From contig DASXSE010000079.1 in assembly GCA_036506175.1 (NCBI GenBank), positions 1-9,752 on the forward strand: a stretch of 9,752 nt of DNA, written 5' to 3'. Of the stretch, positions 5,805 through 9,752 are shown in pieces. The position numbers and the translations under genes are program-made. The DNA comes from JAIBJP01 sp036506175. Its GTDB lineage: Bacteria > Actinomycetota > Thermoleophilia > Gaiellales > Gaiellaceae. The notes below the pieces were generated by a model. That model searched no databases. It was given only the letters and a program-made list of their open reading frames with translations, and was not told the origin of the DNA. Each line of letters opens with the position of its first letter. The stretch's first letter is position 1.

Positions 5805-6589
5805 CAGGTGGCGTAGCTCCCGCGGCGTTCGTCGCGGATGACCGTCCCGTTGTCGAGGGCGATCACGCGCTTGCGCATCTTGTCGACCATCTCACGGTCA
5901 TGAGTAGCCATGACGACCGTCGTTCCCGTGCGGTTGATCCGATAGAGGAGCTGCATGATCCCGACCGATGTATCGGGATCGAGGTTCCCCGTCGGCTCGT
6001 CGCAGATGAGGAGCGGTGGATGGTTCACGAATGCACGCGCGATCGAGACGCGCTGCTGCTCGCCGCCGGAGAGCTCATCCGGGAGTGAATTGGTCTTCCC
6101 GGACAGTCCGACGAGGTTGAGGATCTCCGGAACCTTGGCACGGATGTCCTTCTTCGACTCCCCTTGCACCTTGAGCGCGTACGCCACGTTCTCCGATGCG
6201 GTGCGGTTGTGCAGAAGCTTGAAGTCCTGGAAGACGCAGCCGATGTTGCGGCGGAGCATCGGGACCTTCGAGTTCTTCAGGCGCGCGAGCTCCCGGCCTC
6301 CGACGATGATGCGTCCGTCCGTCGGCTCGAGCTCCTTGAGGAGGAGGCGCATGATCGTCGACTTGCCCGACCCGGAGGGACCGACGAGGAAGACGAACTC
6401 GCCCTTCTCGATCACGAAGGAGGCATCCCGCAGGGCGACGACGTGCGGGTCGTAGATCTTCGTCACGCCCTCGAAGACGATCATCGGCGCCGCGGACGGC
6501 GCGGGCGCCTGCTGCCGCTCGCCGTTCACGGCTGGCGCCGTAACGACTTCGCTGGCTGGCTGGCCGTTTGAGAGTTGGGTCTCCTGCAC
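5804..6589 (-). CDS. ftsE: Cell-division ATP-binding protein FtsE
   Basis: This is the cytoplasmic ATPase of the FtsEX complex. All ABC motifs are present: Walker A GPSGSGKST (70-78), Q-loop Q121 in CVFQDFKLL, signature LSGGEQQR (173-180), Walker B LLICDEPTGNLD (193-204) with catalytic E198, and switch H230 in ATHD. The CVFQDFKLL and DEPTGNLD wording is typical of FtsE. The 261-residue frame begins at GTG 6589 and carries a 35-residue Ala/Pro/Gln-rich extension before MIVFEGVTKIY, where most FtsE proteins start. An ATG at 6484 (residue 36) is an equally reasonable start; neither site has a clear Shine-Dalgarno. The 90 bases between prfB and this gene include an interrupted stem, CTCGG-CGC with GCGCCGAG, without a T tract. 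The stop codon overlaps the end of the palindrome that separates it from ftsX. Confidence 0.95.
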   Translation of the reverse strand: MQETQLSNGQPASEVVTAPAVNGERQQAPAPSAAPMIVFEGVTKIYDPHVVALRDASFVIEKGEFVFLVGPSGSGKSTIMRLLLKELEPTDGRIIVGGRELARLKNSKVPMLRRNIGCVFQDFKLLHNRTASENVAYALKVQGESKKDIRAKVPEILNLVGLSGKTNSLPDELSGGEQQRVSIARAFVNHPPLLICDEPTGNLDPDTSVGIMQLLYRINRTGTTVVMATHDREMVDKMRKRVIALDNGTVIRDERRGSYAT

Positions 6590-6679
6590 CGGTTCGAAAG
6601 GGCGCCGCCTGGGCTCGGCGCGCCGGATTAGGTGGCTACAAGCGCCCGAGTCTAGCGCATTAGTCGGAAGACTTCGTCG

Positions 6680-7787
6680 TTAGGCGCCGTTGCGCGTTGC
6701 CTGCTGTAACAGGTACGCACGGATGAACTCGTCGAGCTTCCCGTCGAGCACTCCCTGGGTGTTCCCTTCCTCCACATCGGTGCGGTGATCCTTGACCAGC
6801 TGGTACGGATGGAGGACATAGCTTCGAATCTGGCTGCCGAAGCCGGTCGTCATGACTTCCCCGCGCTCCTTCGCGAGCTCTTCCTCCCGCTGTTCCTGCT
6901 CGAGCTCGGCGAGCCGGCTGCGCAGGATCCTCATGGCCGTCTGCTTGTTGGAGAGCTGGGAGCGTTCGTTCTGGCACTGGACGACGATCCCCGTCGGAAC
7001 GTGGGTGATGCGAACCGCCGAATCGGTCTTGTTGACATGCTGGCCGCCCGCACCGCTCGCGCGGTACGTGTCGATACGCAGGTCGGCCTCGTCGATGTCG
7101 ATGCCGCCCTCCTCCCCCACGAGCGGACTGACGATCACCTGGGCGAACGACGTGTGCCTCCGGTGCGCCTGGTCGAAGGGCGAGAGGCGCACGAGCCGGT
7201 GGACACCCCGCTCCGCCTTGAGGATGCCGTACGCGTTCTCGCCGGAGACCGTGAACGTCGCCGACTTCAGTCCTGCTTCCTCGCCCGGTGAGGCCTCGAG
7301 GAGCTCCGTCTTGAAGCCGCGGTCGTCGGCCCAGCGCAGGTACATGCGCAGAACCATCTCGGCCCAGTCCTGCGCGTCGGTGCCTCCCTCGCCCGCCTGA
7401 ATCGTGACGAGCGCGTCGCCGGCGTCGTATTCACCGGTGAACAAGGACTCCTCCTGGAGGCGGTCGAGATCCGCGTGCAGCGTGGCGACGCTCGCCGCCA
7501 CCTCGTCCAGCTCACCGTCCTCGGAAGCGAGACCGAGGAGCTCGGCGAGGTCACTGGCCTCGCCGGTGAGAGCCTCGTAGCGTTCTCGGCGCTTCGAAAG
7601 GCGCGCGTGCTCGGCCGAAATCTGCGCCGCCCGCTTCTGGTCGTCCCAGAACCCGGGCTCTCCCATGTCCTGCTCGAGCTCCGCGAGGCGGGCGCTCAGC
7701 GCCTCTGGGTCAAAGGTAATCACGGACCCAGTCGAGCTGGGCCCTGATCTCCTCCATCTCTCGCTCGAGGGCGGCGCGGTCAGCCAT
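6680..7787 (-). CDS. prfB: Peptide chain release factor 2, expressed by programmed +1 frameshift
   Basis: RF2 recognises UGA and UAA stop codons and releases the finished peptide. The gene is in two frames. Codons 1-25 run from ATG 7787 (MADRAALERE to VRDYL) and end at CTT (7715-7713) followed by an in-frame TGA (7712-7710). Skipping T7712 gives GAC and a 343-residue continuation beginning DPEALSARL, for 368 residues in total (E. coli 365). In the joined protein the stop-reading tripeptide SPF is at 202-204 and the GGQ catalytic loop (SGAGGQHVN) at 247-249, within three residues of the E. coli positions. The junction equals the known autoregulatory shift: low RF2 lets the ribosome slip at UGA. 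An upstream frame open to about 8122 is noise overlapping the methyltransferase gene. The gap to that gene is 15 bases. Confidence 0.96.
7709..7715 (-). other. prfB: prfB programmed +1 frameshift site CTTTGAC
   Basis: The heptamer CTT-TGA-C occurs at codons 25-26, identical to the E. coli slip site and position (Leu25, UGA26). The strong AGGGGG Shine-Dalgarno-like stimulator that precedes the E. coli site by 3 bases is absent. GTGAT, 3 bases before CTT, could pair only with the far end of the anti-Shine-Dalgarno. The stop is therefore a regulatory site, not a mutation. Confidence 0.93.
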
Positions 7788-7802
7788 GCTTTGATCGTAG
7801 CG

Positions 7803-8369
7803 TCAGCGTATGCCGGCGTACCGAAACCCGATCGCCGCGAGGCGTCCGCGTTCGATGAGCTCGCGCTCCCGCGCTTCGTCGACTGCCTGTCGCGCCTCGC
7901 GATAGAGATAGGGCTCCCACGAGAGCCTCTGCTGCGAGAAGCGGCTCGCGAGGCTGTCCAGCATCGCCGCGGACGTGTGAAGCCCGTCGTGCTCCTCTCG
8001 CCACTCCGTAAGGTCGATTCCGACTTCCTGGGCGGAGGGCTCGTCCAACCGCTCCCAGCCGAACTCGTCCAGGACGAGTAGCCCGTCTCGGCGGAGTAGG
8101 GCCCCGATCTTCTCGACGGCAACAGTTAGCTCCGGTACGTGGTGGAGCGAGCGGCTCGCAACCGCCGCGTCGAACAACTCCGGCACCGTGAAATTCTCGA
8201 GCGTCGTCCGCCGGAACAGCGGCCCGTTCGGGGCATCGGGATCGATCGCGACGACGCGGTAACCGGCTTGGGCCAAAGCTTCAGCGAGCTGTCCGCTTCC
8301 ACAGCCGATCTCGAGTACTCGACACGGCGGAGGCGGCAGCTCCGCGAGGACGAACTCCGTGACGTCCAT
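7803..8369 (-). CDS. Class I SAM-dependent methyltransferase, substrate unknown
   Basis: This is a small cytoplasmic methyltransferase of the UbiE/Methyltransf_11 type, 188 residues from the chosen start. Motif I, which binds S-adenosylmethionine, is VLEIGCGSGQLAEAL (18-32). The acidic end of strand 2 is VVAIDPD (39-45, D43), and FDAAVASRSLHHVPEL (66-81) matches the post-motif segment seen in this subfamily. The C-terminal half is Arg/Glu-rich and gives no substrate clue. I chose ATG 8369 (MDVTEFV). An in-frame ATG at 8393 adds eight residues, but it lies inside a GC-rich palindrome that looks intergenic. The gene stands between secA and prfB, 15 bases before prfB. A role in modifying RF2, as PrmC does, is not supported: the sequence lacks the NPPY motif of PrmC. 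Confidence 0.85.
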   Translation of the reverse strand: MDVTEFVLAELPPPPCRVLEIGCGSGQLAEALAQAGYRVVAIDPDAPNGPLFRRTTLENFTVPELFDAAVASRSLHHVPELTVAVEKIGALLRRDGLLVLDEFGWERLDEPSAQEVGIDLTEWREEHDGLHTSAAMLDSLASRFSQQRLSWEPYLYREARQAVDEARERELIERGRLAAIGFRYAGIR

Positions 8370-8380
8370 AGCGCCTAGCC

Positions 8381-8402
8381 GGGCGGGGGGCATGCCCCGC
8401 CC
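8381..8402. repeat. GC-rich palindrome between secA and the methyltransferase gene
   Basis: GGGCGGGG (8381-8388) and CCCCGCCC (8395-8402) form a perfect 8-bp stem around the loop GGCATG. It lies about 30 bases past the secA stop. No T run follows on either strand, so it is not a classical terminator, though a T-less hairpin terminator or an mRNA end-stabiliser is possible. From memory, very similar GTAGGGGCGGGGCATGCCCC-type palindromes are scattered between genes in many GC-rich genomes, so it may be a dispersed repeat. Confidence 0.6.
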
Positions 8403-8431
8403 CTACGCGCTCGCTTCGGTGTCGAACCCGA

Positions 8432-9752
8432 CTAAGCGCCGTGGCACTTCTTGAACTTCTTGCCGCTTCCGCACCAGCAGGGGTCGTTGCGGCCGACCTT
8501 CTGCTGGTCGGAGACCGTGCGCTGGCCGGTTGCGACGGTCGTTGCGGCTCCACCGACAGCGCCTGCGGTGACGCCGACGGCTCGTCCATCGACGCCGCCG
8601 TTGCCACCAGCAGCGGCGATCGCATCGGCGCCGGCAAGCGATTCGTGTTCGTAGCTCAACTCGTCCGCGCGCGGCGCCGCCGCGGCTGTGAGCTGCTGGG
8701 CCTCCTGCGGCTCGATCTCGACGTGGAAGAGGTAACGGACGACCTCTTCGCGGATCATTTGGCCGAGCTCCTCGAACATGGCGTGGCCCTCGCTGCGGTA
8801 CTCCACGAGCGGATCCTTCTGCGCCATTGCGCGTAGGTGGATGCCGTCGCGCAGGTACTCCATCGCGTCCAGGTGCTCGCGCCAGCGCAGGTCGACGACC
8901 TGCAGGATGAGGAAGCGCTCGATCTCGCGCAGGATCGGCGTCTCCGGCTGGTCCGGATGTGGCCCGAGCTCCTCCTCCTTCAGCTCGTAGGCGGCCTGCG
9001 CGTCGTCGATGAAGTCATCGATCAGCTCCTCGCGCGTGATCGACGAGAGGTCGACCTCCTCCGGCTTGACCTCCGTGTCGTAGATGTCGGCCATCTCCGC
9101 GAAGAGGCTGTTCAGATCCCATTCCTCGGCGTAATCCGCCTCTGTGTGGGCGCGCACCGTCCGTTCGATCAGCTCGTCGATCCACTCCTTGATGTCCTCC
9201 GAGAGATCCTCACCCTCGAGCACGCGGCGCCGCTGCTCGTAGATGACCATGCGCTGGACACTCATGACGTCGTCGTACTTGAGGACGTTCTTCCGCGAGA
9301 CGAAGTTCTGCTCCTCGACCTTCTTCTGCGCGTTTTCGATCTGGTTGGAGAGGATCTTCCGCTCCATGGGCTCGTCGTCCGGAAGGTTGAAGCGATCCAT
9401 GATCCGGTAGATGCGGTCGCCCGCGAACAGGCGCACGAGGTCGTCCTGGGCCGAAAGGTAGAAGCGGGATTCGCCCGGGTCGCCCTGGCGGCCTGAACGG
9501 CCGCGGAGCTGGTTGTCGATCCGGCGCGCTTCGTGCCGCTCGGTGCCGAGAACATAAAGACCGCCGAGGTCGACCACGCCTTCGCCAAGCTTGATGTCGA
9601 CGCCGCGGCCGGCCATGTTGGTCGCGATCGTGACCGCGCCGGGCTCGCCGGCATCCTTGATGATCTCGGCCTCGCGCTCGTGCTGCTTCGCGTTCAGGAC
9701 GTTGTGGGGAATTCCTTGCCGCGTGAGGAGCTGGGACAGATGCTCTGAGACC
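8432..9752 (-). CDS. secA: Preprotein translocase ATPase SecA, C-terminal 439 residues (5' end outside window)
   Basis: SecA drives export of unfolded preproteins through SecYEG at the inner membrane. The frame enters the window at base 9751. Visible parts in order: the second half of nucleotide-binding domain 2, with NVLNAKQHEREAEII, helicase motif V TNMAGRGVDIKLG (45-57) and motif VI LRGRSGRQGDPGESRFYLS; then the helical scaffold and wing, including NVLKYDDVMSVQRMVIYEQR; and the two-helix finger region. A roughly 70-residue Ala/Gly-rich linker follows, with AIAAAGGNGGV and similar. The end, RNDPCWCGSGKKFKKCHGA, is the SEC-C zinc motif that binds SecB or ribosomes in other bacteria. All diagnostic motifs are intact. 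The window cannot show whether a second secA exists. The gene is followed by a GC-rich palindrome. Confidence 0.97.
   Translation of the reverse strand, partial: VSEHLSQLLTRQGIPHNVLNAKQHEREAEIIKDAGEPGAVTIATNMAGRGVDIKLGEGVVDLGGLYVLGTERHEARRIDNQLRGRSGRQGDPGESRFYLSAQDDLVRLFAGDRIYRIMDRFNLPDDEPMERKILSNQIENAQKKVEEQNFVSRKNVLKYDDVMSVQRMVIYEQRRRVLEGEDLSEDIKEWIDELIERTVRAHTEADYAEEWDLNSLFAEMADIYDTEVKPEEVDLSSITREELIDDFIDDAQAAYELKEEELGPHPDQPETPILREIERFLILQVVDLRWREHLDAMEYLRDGIHLRAMAQKDPLVEYRSEGHAMFEELGQMIREEVVRYLFHVEIEPQEAQQLTAAAAPRADELSYEHESLAGADAIAAAGGNGGVDGRAVGVTAGAVGGAATTVATGQRTVSDQQKVGRNDPCWCGSGKKFKKCHGA

Noticed and set aside
6680..8122. A single 480-codon frame for prfB reaching into the methyltransferase gene
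   Set aside because: The extra N-terminus is Ser/Arg-rich antisense-like noise; the RF2 leader is in the other frame and joins through the CTTTGAC slip site.

Overview
The window is a high-GC bacterial chromosome segment carrying a conserved housekeeping cluster on the minus strand. Reading in the direction of transcription, from the high-coordinate end down, the order is secA (5' part outside the window), a small SAM methyltransferase, prfB, ftsE, ftsX, an S41/CtpA-type peptidase and a short rnr. At the low-coordinate end lie three membrane-protein genes: a truncated DHA2-type MFS transporter (minus), and on the plus strand a five-helix protein of unknown function and a DUF7144-type protein. 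The GC content, the GTG/TTG starts, the DUF7144 gene and the secA-prfB-ftsE-ftsX-peptidase-rnr order suggest Actinomycetota, plausibly class Thermoleophilia. That placement is inference, not proof.

The minus cluster combines protein export (SecA with a C-terminal zinc motif), translation termination (RF2), control of septal peptidoglycan hydrolysis (FtsEX), periplasmic or cell-surface proteolysis (CtpA-like) and RNA decay (RNase R-like). prfB is split by a programmed +1 frameshift at codon 26 (CTT TGA C), the position used in E. coli. The full protein therefore starts at 7787, and an apparent longer single-frame ORF starting further upstream is not real.

Three non-coding structures deserve attention. 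(1) A 180-bp imperfect palindrome (5625-5804) with 13-bp perfect terminal inverted repeats fills the gap between ftsE and ftsX. It overlaps the ftsE stop codon, and it contains the ftsX Shine-Dalgarno and the first base of its TTG start. (2) A candidate stand-alone small RNA of about 110 nt lies on the minus strand downstream of rnr (about 1740-1627). It has a promoter-like pair upstream, a 12-bp closing helix with one bulge, and a T7 tract 2 nt after the helix. (3) A GC-rich palindrome (8381-8402) sits between secA and the methyltransferase gene.

No gap exceeds 300 bases. The largest (1581-1853) holds two terminators and the candidate small RNA. I saw no insertion-sequence transposase, CRISPR array, tRNA or rRNA. 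The most novel elements are the palindrome in ftsEX, the unclassified small RNA, and a membrane protein with four histidines spaced every four residues.
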